From NCBI GenBank assembly GCA_963989385.1, contig OZ022498.1:105261298-105325297 (forward strand): 64,000 nucleotides of DNA, in the 5' to 3' direction. A model generated the notes under the pieces. That model was not told where the DNA came from. It worked only from the letters and a program-made list of their open reading frames with translations, and made no database searches. This document shows positions 8,865 to 18,480 of the stretch, one piece after another. The DNA comes from Ctena decussata (Eukaryota > Mollusca > Bivalvia > Lucinida > Lucinidae). Positions within the stretch are counted from its first letter, which is position 1. Each line of letters starts with the position of its first letter. A program made the position numbers and the translations under genes.

Positions 8865-10492
8865 CCATATGGTTCAAGAACTACTTGAATGTCAAGATTT
8901 GCTTTCCAGGCAAGAAGAATTTTGGCATTGAACAAATTAATTCTCATTTCATTTGGCATCCTTTTCAGAAATACTTTCGGAGCATTCAAAGAACTTCTTA
9001 TACATTTGATGTAATCTTCGAAATTCATTTTGGCCACATTCTCCAAAAAGTCATCAAAGGTTATTTCATCCTTATCTTTGAACTCATTCATTTCTTTTTG
9101 AAGCCCTGTATACTTCTTTTTGAACTTTTCAATCTCTTCATCCAAAGGATATAACAGCATTGTCTGTGGTAGAGGAGGCAAAGGAAATCCAAATCTACAA
9201 ACTGCTTTTCCTCTTTTTCTGCAAGTCCTTGAATGCTTATGTGTCTGAAGGTCAACAAGATGTGCAGTGTCTTCATAAGTTGCACTGCAAGTAAGATACT
9301 GGTCAACAAAGGTCAAAATTTCCTGCTCAGAATTCTTCTCTAACATTGGGGCATTTTCAATCCAAACAAGCATGTGGATATGAGGCGAACCACGCTGCTG
9401 AAACTCTACCCTATAAAAGTAATCTCTGAGTTTTCCCACTGGTTCACAGGTGTTTTTAAGAACAGTATTCAAGAATTCTTGTACTCTGTGATCAAAATAT
9501 CTTGAACATGTAACTGGATCTTTCTGAACAAGCTTAGTTTTTTCTTGCCATGTCAATCGCTGTATATCTTCGTCTGAATATTCTAAATCATTATTCAGTT
9601 TTGCCAACATTTTCAAAAGATCAATCCATTTTGTTTCTGCTGCTGACAAAGACATAAACCATGTTGGCAAAGAAAGTTGTCGAATCATTGCAAAAATGTC
9701 TTTCTTTCTGGCTTGTAAATATGCAGGTGAGTTTCTAAGCTGACGAAATATGTAATAGCCTTCATCAAGTTGCACAAGTTTATGTAAATATTCTGAACTT
9801 CTGGCTTCAGCTGCTGTAATTTTGTTTCCTTTGTTTTTACACCTCCTTACTGCTAAGTTAACTTTGTCACCGATTTGTTTCATTTGTAACTTTTTGTGCT
9901 TAAAAAACAGGTTTGGGACAGATTGTGCAGACCTCCTGTCAACACTACGTAATTCCCACTTTACAATATCACTGTAATGCACTGGAACAATTCTTTTCTC
10001 TTTACTTGGACGCCGCTGGCCACAAAATAAAGTAGGAAAGCATAAATACTCTGCATCTACATCATGATACAAACTAAGAGAATGCTGTCCTTCTCCAGGT
10101 GCAAAGGTAAATACCTGATTATATTTGTTTTCAATATTTGCATCATCTACTAAAGTATCGACATTTCCAATATGCTCATTGGCATCTATCTCACTAAAAT
10201 GATCAGACTCATAATCATCAGTTCCATCACTATCTTTTGACAACGGAGAAATACACTTATCTGGTTCAAGTACTGAATGTTCTTTTTGTTTGCCCTTGTT
10301 GTGTTCTATAGACATGTCTAAAAATTCTTTGACAGTTTCTTCAGCACTTTCAGAAACTTCCTGAAACCAGTTATCATCAACAACTATGCCTGACTTTTTA
10401 TACAATTCACTGTTATTTAATAGCCAATGTAATGCAGTCAAGACTTTTAGAGGTCTTACATTCTCTTTAAAGTCCACTTTCTTATATGACAA
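8816..10492 (-). CDS. Helitron Rep (HUH/Y2 nuclease) domain
   Basis: Helitron_like_N region plus HUH endonuclease, the enzyme that nicks and rejoins DNA through a tyrosine-DNA link. Visible landmarks: NVRPLKVLTALHWL at the N-terminus, an acidic stretch (~85-110), YLCFPTLFCGQ (149-158), FAMIRQLSLPTWFMSLSAAE (267-286), RGSPHIHMLVW (367-377) whose HIH pair (371 and 373) binds the metal, a Cys/His cluster THKHSRTC...VCRFGFP (417-437), and the two-tyrosine motif YVVGYISK (Tyr547, Tyr551, Lys554). All catalytic residues are intact. A stop follows four codons later because one base is missing near 8,838. The N-terminal ~12 codons overlap the upstream piece in another frame. Confidence 0.95.
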   Translation of the reverse strand: MSYKKVDFKENVRPLKVLTALHWLLNNSELYKKSGIVVDDNWFQEVSESAEETVKEFLDMSIEHNKGKQKEHSVLEPDKCISPLSKDSDGTDDYESDHFSEIDANEHIGNVDTLVDDANIENKYNQVFTFAPGEGQHSLSLYHDVDAEYLCFPTLFCGQRRPSKEKRIVPVHYSDIVKWELRSVDRRSAQSVPNLFFKHKKLQMKQIGDKVNLAVRRCKNKGNKITAAEARSSEYLHKLVQLDEGYYIFRQLRNSPAYLQARKKDIFAMIRQLSLPTWFMSLSAAETKWIDLLKMLAKLNNDLEYSDEDIQRLTWQEKTKLVQKDPVTCSRYFDHRVQEFLNTVLKNTCEPVGKLRDYFYRVEFQQRGSPHIHMLVWIENAPMLEKNSEQEILTFVDQYLTCSATYEDTAHLVDLQTHKHSRTCRKRGKAVCRFGFPLPPLPQTMLLYPLDEEIEKFKKKYTGLQKEMNEFKDKDEITFDDFLENVAKMNFEDYIKCIRSSLNAPKVFLKRMPNEMRINLFNAKILLAWKANLDIQVVLEPYGCASYVVGYISKLKEV

Positions 10493-11366
10493 CTTCTTTT
10501 TATCTTTTTAAGGTGCACAGCAACTGTAAAATTTTCATCCATTGGTCTTGGAAGACAGCTGACTGTGGGTTGAACATCAACTGGCACATTAATCACACTG
10601 CCTTTTAATGAGTATTGGCCTCCACGTGGCAACTCTCTTATTTGCATAAATGGAATACGTAATGCTATTAGTCTTTCTTCAAGCTGATGTAAATCTAGTT
10701 CTGGTGGTCTATCTGGCCATTTCATTCCATTGGCTACAGACAATTTTGGCACTTTAGCATCTCTTAATGCACCCACGCAAGTGTGACAAATCCATTCTTC
10801 ATTATTAACTGAGGTATACTTAGTGCAATAAAGTCTTACGCTGCTTGCTGGAATACTGACATTCTTCAACATGGAGACACTTTTTCTAAACCATGTCTGG
10901 TGGCAGCATGTACATACAAACACTGGTCCAACAGCAATACTTGAATGAAACTGTTTGATACATTTTTCAGTGTTATTAAAATAATTCACATCATGCCCCT
11001 TCTGTAATTTTGGGTCATCTACATTCTCTTTGTCACTTTTACGTCTTTTATAAATGTTTGTAAATTCAGTGGAATCTTCGAATTTTCGCTTCTGTTTGCT
11101 TCGCTCCTGTTGTTTTATTCTTTCAGACTCTAGTACATATGGATTTTTTCTCGAATTCTGCTTAGATGCCCGCAGATAAACAAGTTCATTTATTTTGAAA
11201 ACAGCATCTTGTCTTGAGATCTGCTTTTCAACTCGTTCTTTTTCTAAAAAACCTGGCTCCTTTCTGGCATTTTGCTTCGATTCCCGCTGATAAACCAGTT
11301 CATTTGCTTTGAAAACAGCATCTTGTCTTGAGGTCTGCTTTTCAACTCGTTCCTTTTCTAAAAAAC
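10456..11366 (-). CDS. Lysine-rich repeat and zinc region, Helentron
   Basis: The frame is open from the 4-bp duplication at ~11,368 down to a stop at 10,456, though an ATG-started ORF begins only at 10,989. The first part continues the repeats of the upstream piece (SRQDAVFKANELVYQR-type units of ~33 residues) and ends in a basic, probably nuclear-targeting stretch (RSKQKRKFEDS, YKRRKSDKEN). The second part has FVCTCCHQTW and EEWICHTC, a likely zinc-binding Cys cluster, then LPRGGQYSLKGSVINVPVD, a block conserved ahead of Helitron Rep domains (often annotated as DUF6570). The final residues RSCHIRKWTLKRM are frameshifted reading of the start of the Rep region. Confidence 0.85.
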
Positions 11367-13330
11367 CAACCTAGCTTCTTTCTAGCATTCTGCTTGGATG
11401 CTCGCTGATAAACCAGTTCATTTGCTTTGAAATCAGCATCTTGTCTTGAGATCTGCTTTTCAACTTGTTCTTGTTTTGAAAAAAGTGGCTTTTTTCTGGC
11501 TTTCTGCTTAGATACAAGCTGGTTTACTTTTTCCTTTGCTTTGAAACCTGGATTCTGTCTTGCCAACAGCTTTTCAGCCCTTTCTTTTGCTAAAACACCT
11601 GGCTTTTCTCTGGCTTTTTGCTTTTTAGCCCTTTCTTTTGCTAAAACACCTGGTTTCTCTCTGGATTTTTGCTTATACAATTTGTAATATTCTTTACGAG
11701 AGTTCTTTTTCTTGGCATTGGGAATCTGACTTGAAGCAGATATACTAATCACATTACTCTGTCCTTTCTCTTGTTGTCTCAATTTCTGATCCTTAAAGTA
11801 ACCTTCCAAAAGATTTTTCGGCTGGTTTACATTGGCAATTACCTGTTCAGTTCTTCTCAAAGTAATAGGTAATAAATCAAACTGTAAACTCATATCAATT
11901 GCCATACTATAATACAAAGCATATAGGTATGCAACAAGGTCTTCAATACAAGAGAAAGAGATCATAACTGAGGTACCATCACATGATGACAGTCCATTTT
12001 GTCCATGAGAATGAGAATCAAAAAATACATATAAGTCATTATTTTTACTGATAGCAGAACATATAGCTCCAATAATCAAAACTCCAAATGATGCTCTGGT
12101 AAATACCAATTGTAAGGCACAATGAAGTGATGGTAAGCCATGATCTTCAGAAGTATCCACAAGAATACCACTTACAATAGGTTGTTTTTCAACCATTAAC
12201 TGTCCTATCTCAACATCAAAAATATCTATAATTTCTTCTAAGCTCAACAGTGAATTCACAAATTTTCCTTGAGCCTTTAAACTGTTAATAATATTTTTAT
12301 ATAGAGTATCTCCTTGAAGAAGAATATCATCTAACACTGAACTGTTGTCTATTTCATGACATGATGAATGTGCTAACATACATAATGCATTACAAGTACA
12401 CTGAAATCCTCTGGACTGCTCTGAAAATCTCATGTCATTCTGATGGAAACTGCCGTACATGATATCTTTTGCATTCCACAGTCCCAAGGAAGGTCTAGAT
12501 ACAACCTCCGAATGATTTTCTATAACTTCAATGTTGGAATCACGAAGAAGTACTGGGTCATTTTCAGACAATTCTTTATCATTTCTACAATGCACACCAG
12601 TAATGGATTCTGCTTCATTTTCAAAATGATGTTCATTTAATCCAGAACGCCTTTCAGCAATCAGATCACGAAAAGCATCAACAAAATCATCATCAAAATC
12701 TTTCTGAGTCTTTAAACAATCATTAGCACATACGTCTGAAAAGAATTTAAAGGCAAGTGCAGGCTCATAATCTGGATCAGGCATTGATTCTGTCTCAGCA
12801 TCAAGCATATGTCTGATCTCAAAATCAAGCATAGGCTTTAATTCAGAATCAGGCATAGGTATGATCTCCACACCAAGCATAGGTTGAATCTCAGTATCAG
12901 GCACAGATTTAACGTCAGTTTCAGGCATAGCACAAATCGCAGTATCAGGCATAGGTTGAGTCTCAGTATCAGGCATAGAATCTATCACAGTTTTAGACAC
13001 ATGTTCAATCAGAGTATTAGGCTCAATCACAGAATCAGGCAATGTATCAATCACAATATCAGCTATTTCAGACACAGATGGTTTTGTGGGCTGGGATAGA
13101 CCCCCATCTGATAGATTTATGACACCCATTTCAAGAGACACAGATGGTTTTGTGGGCTGGGATGGACCCCCATCTGATAGATTTATGACACCCACTTCAA
13201 TAGACACAGATGGGTTTTTAGGCTGGGATAGACCTCTATCTGATAAATTTATGACACCCATTTCACTTGTCTTTCTGCCTTCCAAATCCTGACGTGCCTT
13301 GCTTATCTTCCAGTACTTTCTACGAGGCAT
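11342..13330 (-). CDS. Helentron N-terminal protein with cysteine-protease-like domain
   Basis: 662-codon piece that opens the element's coding frame. Residues 23-87 hold three copies of a 22-aa repeat (core GVINLSDGG.SQPTKPSVS). Residues 119-190 hold nine copies of an 8-aa repeat (MPDTEIQP type). Residues ~290-475 look like a papain-fold protease: SFHQND (Gln297, possible oxyanion residue), GFQCTCNALCML with a candidate nucleophile Cys311 or Cys313, and VFFDSHSHG (438-443) with Asp/His. This layout resembles the C76-type deubiquitinase fold known from herpesvirus tegument proteins and also seen in some animal Helitrons; an OTU-type protease is the alternative. Residues ~555-655 are basic 17-aa repeats (AREKPGVLAKERA). 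It ends in frameshifted residues WFFRKGTS. Confidence 0.85.
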   Translation of the reverse strand: MPRRKYWKISKARQDLEGRKTSEMGVINLSDRGLSQPKNPSVSIEVGVINLSDGGPSQPTKPSVSLEMGVINLSDGGLSQPTKPSVSEIADIVIDTLPDSVIEPNTLIEHVSKTVIDSMPDTETQPMPDTAICAMPETDVKSVPDTEIQPMLGVEIIPMPDSELKPMLDFEIRHMLDAETESMPDPDYEPALAFKFFSDVCANDCLKTQKDFDDDFVDAFRDLIAERRSGLNEHHFENEAESITGVHCRNDKELSENDPVLLRDSNIEVIENHSEVVSRPSLGLWNAKDIMYGSFHQNDMRFSEQSRGFQCTCNALCMLAHSSCHEIDNSSVLDDILLQGDTLYKNIINSLKAQGKFVNSLLSLEEIIDIFDVEIGQLMVEKQPIVSGILVDTSEDHGLPSLHCALQLVFTRASFGVLIIGAICSAISKNNDLYVFFDSHSHGQNGLSSCDGTSVMISFSCIEDLVAYLYALYYSMAIDMSLQFDLLPITLRRTEQVIANVNQPKNLLEGYFKDQKLRQQEKGQSNVISISASSQIPNAKKKNSRKEYYKLYKQKSREKPGVLAKERAKKQKAREKPGVLAKERAEKLLARQNPGFKAKEKVNQLVSKQKARKKPLFSKQEQVEKQISRQDADFKANELVYQRASKQNARKKLGWFFRKGTS

Positions 13331-13424
13331 TGTCAGTTAGTAGCCTAGCAATCTTTCGTAACTGTTCACTGACGTAAAACAAGAATGTTGTCACTACACA
13401 ACAGCAACACAAAGCACTACAATC

Positions 13425-13625
13425 AAACACAATATGATGTCACAAGGCACTATGATTACAGTAATCCACTGTCACACAGTAGGCACTATGATTACGGTAA
13501 TCCACTGTCACAGAGTACTATTAGCACAGTAATTCACTATGCCACAGGAACAGTCCTATCTAAGTAATTTACAGTGTCACACGGCACTATTATCACAATT
13601 CAATATGTCACATAGCACTATTATC
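13425..13625. repeat. ~40-bp minisatellite upstream of Helentron ORF
   Basis: Five or so imperfect units built on CACTATGATTACAGTAATC and CACTGTCACA words. They lie directly upstream of the first codon of the Helentron (minus strand), so they could be part of the element's 5' region or a chance neighbour. Confidence 0.8.
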
Positions 13626-13639
13626 GTATAATTTATAAA

Positions 13640-14140
13640 ACAGGTATATCCACAATAATAAGGTTCAAGTCTTATATAGAAGGAATTCTTTCTGATGAAT
13701 TTTCAACCTAAAATGGAAAAAGTAATGTCAATTCTGATTTGTCCATAACAATCATCAATGAAAAATTGCACAACTCGAAGACGCGCACAAACGAAAAGTA
13801 ATATTAAAATACCCCATGATCAGCAATGTGGTAAACAATCAAAGGAAGAGGCCCTCCATAAAATCTGGTGAAAATTTTTTTCTGGTGTGTATCCAAAATT
13901 TAGTTTACTGTATACTGTATACCAATAATCAGTATATAATTTTTGACACTGTATACTAAGAAAGTTATATGATCAAAATTATTCAGAATATCTTCATCAG
14001 ATGCACTTACCCGGCACAGGTTGACGCTTAAATTTAGAAGAAAAAAAATAGAAAATGTGTTTGTAAAACACTATGCCCCCAACCATATGCCTGATCCTAA
14101 AAGGGCATGCTTAGTACTAGAAAATATTGACAGAAATCAT
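13640..14140. other. no gene seen
   Basis: AT-rich spacer between the minisatellite and the next core-repeat array. The left end of the Helentron should lie here or in the minisatellite, but I could not identify a terminal signature. Confidence 0.4.
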
Positions 14141-14149
14141 TCAAAAGTC

Positions 14150-15070
14150 AAACAGTCAATCTACTTATCATCTCCAATCAGCTGACCAAGTTTCAAGACA
14201 CTAGCTCAAATAATTTTCAAGATACCTTGCTGCCAAGTTTAAAATGACAAAATTTTCACAGGGAGATAACTCAAAAAAATGAGGAAAATTTGTTCATAAG
14301 TTAATCAGTTAATCTACTCATCACCTCCAATCAGCACACCAAGTTTCAAGTCCCTAGCTCAAATACTTTTTGAAATATCTTGCTGACAAGTTAAAATGCC
14401 AAAATTTTCAAAGGGCCATAACTCAGACAATAAATGACATATTTCATTCAAAAGTTGACCAATTCATCTACACATCATTCCTAATAAGCTGGCAAAAATT
14501 CAAGCCCCTAACTCGAACACTTTTTTAGATATCCTGCTGACAAAGTGAAAATGCCGAAATTTTCAAAGAGCTATAACTCGGGAAAAAAATATTATGGAAT
14601 ATTAGCAAAGTATTAAAAGGATCCGATGAAAACTCTTAGAGTTGATCTTACAAGGCATGCACTATCAACCATTACTGAATATGTGCAGAAGTTGCAAAGT
14701 TCAAAGCCCTGTAAATTTGTCAAAAATATTTTTTTCAGCATCAAACTTCTACATGAACGTCTTCAATATGTCTGTAACATATCTGAAAAGTATTGAAAGA
14801 ATCCACTGAAAGCTCTAAGAGAAGTTTTTTTCACAAAGCATATTCTACCCGTCTTAATACAAGCATGTTATTGTAAGAATTACAAAGTGGCATAACTCTT
14901 GCAATACTGATTCTTTAGCCCCTATTTTCCTACCATACCTGCAGTATCTCATGGTTATGATGTGCTGTAAATTTGATCAATATATGACAAAAGCCACAAA
15001 ATTATGTAGCGAACACCTCAAATGTTGACAGAATGATGGACATGCTGAAAACAGTATACCCCACTAAAAA
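14150..15070 (+). mobile_element. core-repeat element, probably HINE-like
   Basis: Three ~153 bp units (marks at 14,161, 14,314 and 14,468: CATCACCTCCAATCAGC, CACCAAGTTTCAAG, CCATAACTC) are followed by two ~179 bp units (marks at 14,605 and 14,784: AAAGTATTGAAAGAATCC). The end near 15,030-15,060 (GAATGATGGACATGCTGAAAACAG) resembles the tail of pearl-type elements. There is no coding capacity. Confidence 0.6.
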
Positions 15071-15420
15071 GAAGCTGTAATTGCAACAATGATAATCTAA
15101 TTCTTTAGGAAAGATGCTCGATAAGAAATTCAATGAGCAAATTTTAATTCCATGATGTCTGACATTCAGAGTCATGGATGACTATTTGAGAAGGATATTT
15201 GCACATATGTAATCAGTTGACTCAAAACAGCATCTATGACGACCGGGTTTGGGAAAACAACATCTGTGATCCTGCAAAATATAAAAAAAAATACATTGAG
15301 AATGCTGCATCCTCATGGATAATTTTGGGGCAGGTTTATAAGAGATTTGCTCTACTTCTTGCTACCAAGAAATTCCACGGAACAGTATGCCTGCCTGAAA
15401 TGGTGCCCTTTTATAAAGCC

Positions 15421-15629
15421 ACTGGCAACTGCCCACTACTAGATTCATCCATATAATCTTATCTTGCCACTCCAGATAATCTCCCATAAAACTAGATCAC
15501 TGGCATAATTTCACAAAAAAATACATATCTAGCTGCTAATAATACTAACAATTTAAAAACTATGTTCATACACTGGCAACTGTCCACTACTAGAGTCATC
15601 CATATAATCTTACTAGTTGCCAGTGTATA
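15421..15629. repeat. direct duplication plus small palindrome
   Basis: A ~42 bp segment (CACTGGCAACTGCCCACTAC ...) at 15,420-15,461 recurs at 15,573-15,614. The second copy is the left arm of an inverted repeat closing with ACTAGTTGCCAGTGTAT at 15,613-15,629. This may be a foldback fragment. Confidence 0.65.
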
Positions 15630-15689
15630 AAACATAGCTATTAAACAGTGCCCTTTTTGTTAAAAACAAACAAATAAGAAGAACATTTT

Positions 15690-17085
15690 CTAAGATTTTC
15701 CCATTGTAACTCTGTGGGAGCTTATGACCCCTAGGGAGTGGCCAGTTTGGACCTCAGAGGCTTGGTTGGGAGAATTTATGTAGAGGACCACTAAACACTA
15801 CTTCATACTATATAAGCTCTGGGCCTCATGGTTCCAAAGAAGAAGGTTTTTGAAGGTTCTTAAGTTATATAGCTATATGTAAACAAATGACCCCCTGGGG
15901 CATGGCCAATTTGAGCCCCAGGGGCATGGGTGGCAGGATTTTAGTAGGGGGTCACTAGACATTGATACATGCTATATATATAATCTATGGGCCTCATGGT
16001 TTCAGAGAAGAAGATTTTTTAAGATTTTCCCATTGTAAGTCTATGGGAGCTAATGACCCCCTGGGGCGTGGCCAATTTGGGCTCCAGGGGCATGGTTGGC
16101 AGGATTTATGTAGGGGACCACTAGACATTGGTACATACTAAATATGTAAGCTCTGGGCCTCATGGTTTCAGAGAAGAAGATTTTTTAAGATTTTCCCATT
16201 GTAAGTGTATGGGAGCTAACGACCCCCGGGGCGTGGCCAATTTGGGCCCCAGGGCAATGGTTGGCAGGATTTATGTAGGGGACCACTAGACATTGGTACA
16301 TACTAAATATGTAAGCTCTGGGCCTCATGGTTTCAGAGAAGAAGATTTTTGAAGATTTTCCCATTGTAAGTCTATGGGAGCTAATGACCCCCAGGGCGTG
16401 GCCAATTTGGGCCCCAGGGGCATGGTTGGCAGGATATATGTAGGGGACCACTAGACATTGGTACATACTAAATATGTAAGCTCTGGGCCTCATGGTTTCA
16501 GAGAAGAAGATTTTTGAAGATTTTCCCATTGTAAGTCTATGGGAGCTAATGACCCCCGGGGCGTGGCCAATTTGGGCCCCAGGGGCATGGTTGGAAGGAT
16601 TTATGTAGGGGACCACTAGACATTGGTACAAACTAAATATGTAAGCTCTGGGCCTCATGGTTTCAGAGAAGAAGATTTTTGAAGATTTTCCCATTGTAAG
16701 TCTATGGGAGCTAATGACCCCCGGGGCGTGGCCAATTTGGGCACCAGGGGCATGGTTGGCAGGATTTATGTAGGGGAGCACTAGACATTGGTACATACTA
16801 AATATGTAAGCTCTAGGCCTCATGGTTTCAGAGAAGAAGATTTTTGAAGTTTTTCTCATTATAAGTCTATGGGAGCTATATGTTGCCATGGCAGCCAGAG
16901 TTCCAACCCAATCTACCCTTAAACCTAATGCAGTCAATCCCCCACCCCAATTATGCTACACATAAAATTTGATCAAGATTGGCCAGCTGGTTTAGGAGAT
17001 ATTGGTGTTTAAAAGTGTGGATGACGACGATCTACGGATCATTGCTTTACTATAAGCTCACCTTGACCTTGACAGGTGAGCTAAT
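15690..17085. mobile_element. 165-bp tandem array with hairpin tail
   Basis: Eight units with exact 165 bp spacing of the CCCATTG word (about 16,029, 16,195, 16,360, 16,525, 16,690, 16,854; earlier units near 15,700 and 15,865). Each unit contains TATGGGAGCTAATGACCCCC, GGGGCGTGGCCAATTTGGG and GGGCCTCATGGTTTCAGAG. The array ends in a unique tail with GATGACGACGATCTACGG and a hairpin AGCTCACCTTG ... CAGGTGAGCT (17,057-17,081). The layout matches pearl/HINE elements. Because 165 is divisible by three, a 250-codon ORF runs through the minus strand; it is not a gene. Confidence 0.85.
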
Positions 17086-17088
17086 GAT

Positions 17089-18050
17089 AGACGAGAGACA
17101 AAATGTCGTAAAACCCCACCCGCACCTACTGCAAGCATAGTAGGCCCTTGCCCTACTATACTGAAAGGATTTAAAAACTTCCACTTTTTATTGCTGGCTG
17201 ATGATCTGTTCACTCATGACAGTGTTGAATATTTAACGACAAAATGCTTGAAACTTATCAAATTTAAAGATTACGTAGTTCATTTGTATCATTTACTTAA
17301 ATGACGTCAGTAAAAGAACGTTACGTCTTTGAAATGCATAAGGCGATGCCGGCGTTATCTCATGCACACTCTTTCAGACCATTTCTTACTGTCTTAATAT
17401 TGTGACGTCATCCACGTTCATTTGCGAGTATCAATGCGGATGATGCTGTCCCGCAAAGCCTATTACGGAGACGGCGTCGACGTTAGTTAACGTCATAACC
17501 TCTGGTTTTTAATCTCGGTTAGGTGCTTTTCTGGCGGTCTTTTGAGTTTCCTGTAAACGAGCACGTCGTCTGACATTGTAAATTGCCGTAATTAACAGAT
17601 AAAATTGTCACGCGACGTCACTTTTTTGAAATTTCAGCATTTATCTGGCCCAGAACTCTGTGCCTGTTTGCGCTATTTAGGCGCGGTAGGCTAAATAAAG
17701 CCACAGACTGAGTTCAAACTTTTAAAATTCAATTTGATATTATAAGAGAAATGTTTCATCAGAAAATTGTATACATGAAATTATTCATCCTTATGTAAAC
17801 GGTACTAAGAACACGAGGAGCACGTGCTTTTTCCTGACCGATTTGGTTGAACGATTTCTGGTTCGGTACATTGATATAATCAGGTATAAGAGAATATATA
17901 TGTTGTGAAATTTTAGTGGACGTAGCTGCATTCATTTTTGAGATATTTAAAATTAATGGGTGGAAGTTTTTAAATCCTTTCAGTATGTTATCCAAATCAG
18001 TAGGGCGCCCCGTCACTGGAAGATGTACCCAGCACCATCCAACCACCCCA
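17089..18050 (-). mobile_element. SINE family S, split by a TIR element
   Basis: Bases 17,089-17,158 (CACCTACTGCAAGCATAGTA, GGCCCTTGCCCTACTA) and 17,986-18,050 (AAATCAGTAGGGCGCCCCG, CAACCACCCC) are the two halves of one minus-strand SINE, as seen by comparison with the uninterrupted copy at 24,853-25,090. The 823 bp in between is a separate insertion. Confidence 0.88.
17161..17983. mobile_element. TIR element with TA duplication, CRE-rich
   Basis: Terminal inverted repeats CTGAAAGGATTTAAAAACTT ... and the matching AAGTTTTTAAATCCTTTCAG, ~24 bp and nearly perfect, flanked by TA on both sides (17,159-17,160 and 17,984-17,985), fit a Tc1/mariner-type TA insertion. There is no transposase frame. 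The inside carries TGACGTCA at 17,302 and 17,403, GCGACGTCAC at 17,612, and an AACGTCAT near 17,490. Confidence 0.85.
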
Positions 18051-18264
18051 AGTATGTTGGCGTATTTAACGTTGCAAATAACTGACCATCTTGGCTCAAG
18101 GGTGCAGTGCTTTGTGAGTCGCGTCTGCGTTTTTTAATGTATGATAAAATCATTTTTGTGTCTGAGCGAGGGACATTTTCTGTATCATCATAAGAACTAC
18201 CTAGCAGGCTTTCCAGGTAACTATTTTAGGCTGTCTTGAGCATGCAGTCTACATGTACCTCATA

Positions 18265-18480
18265 CAGTCAACTCTCGATATCTCAAAGTCGAATTGCATT
18301 CCAAACTTCTGATATCTCAAAGTAAATTTTCTGGTTCCAGAAAATTTACTTTGAGATATCAGTAGTTTGAGTTAAAAGTAGTTGAAATCTAAATCAAAAT
18401 ATAAAATGTGTCCAAACTATATTCTTTGATGTAAGAGGGTACTTCGAGATATCAGTGTTCGAGAAATCGAGGGTTGACTG
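18265..18480. mobile_element. pogo/Tigger-like MITE
   Basis: Terminal repeats CAGTCAACTCTCGATATCTC and its near complement GAGAAATCGAGGGTTGACTG, flanked by TA at 18,263 and 18,481. Terminal CAGTCAACTCTCG-type repeats with TA duplication are typical of pogo-class non-autonomous elements. A strong internal hairpin (AAATTTTCTGG ... CCAGAAAATTT) lies at ~18,325-18,350. Confidence 0.88.

Larger units (their letters stand above)
5693..13330 (-). mobile_element. Helentron-like Helitron with protease, Rep, helicase and endonuclease
   Basis: Minus-strand transposon whose coding part reads, in order: acidic/repeat N-terminus, cysteine-protease-like domain, lysine-rich repeats, zinc region, HUH/Y2 Rep, PIF1-type helicase, EEP endonuclease. 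Helitrons use the Rep nuclease for strand nicking and joining and the helicase for unwinding during rolling-circle (peel-and-paste) movement. An APE-like endonuclease fused after the helicase is the mark of the Helentron branch. The frame is broken by a 4-bp duplication (~11,368), a shift in an A-rich stretch (~10,500), a 1-base loss (~8,838), an extra A in an A8 run (~8,415-8,425), and TAA codons at 6,806-6,808 and 6,302-6,304. The element's outer ends were not located. Confidence 0.95.

Noticed and set aside
16185..16937. 250-codon minus-strand ORF
   Set aside because: It runs only through the 165-bp tandem array and shows pure 55-aa repeats with no domain; the period being a multiple of three explains its length.
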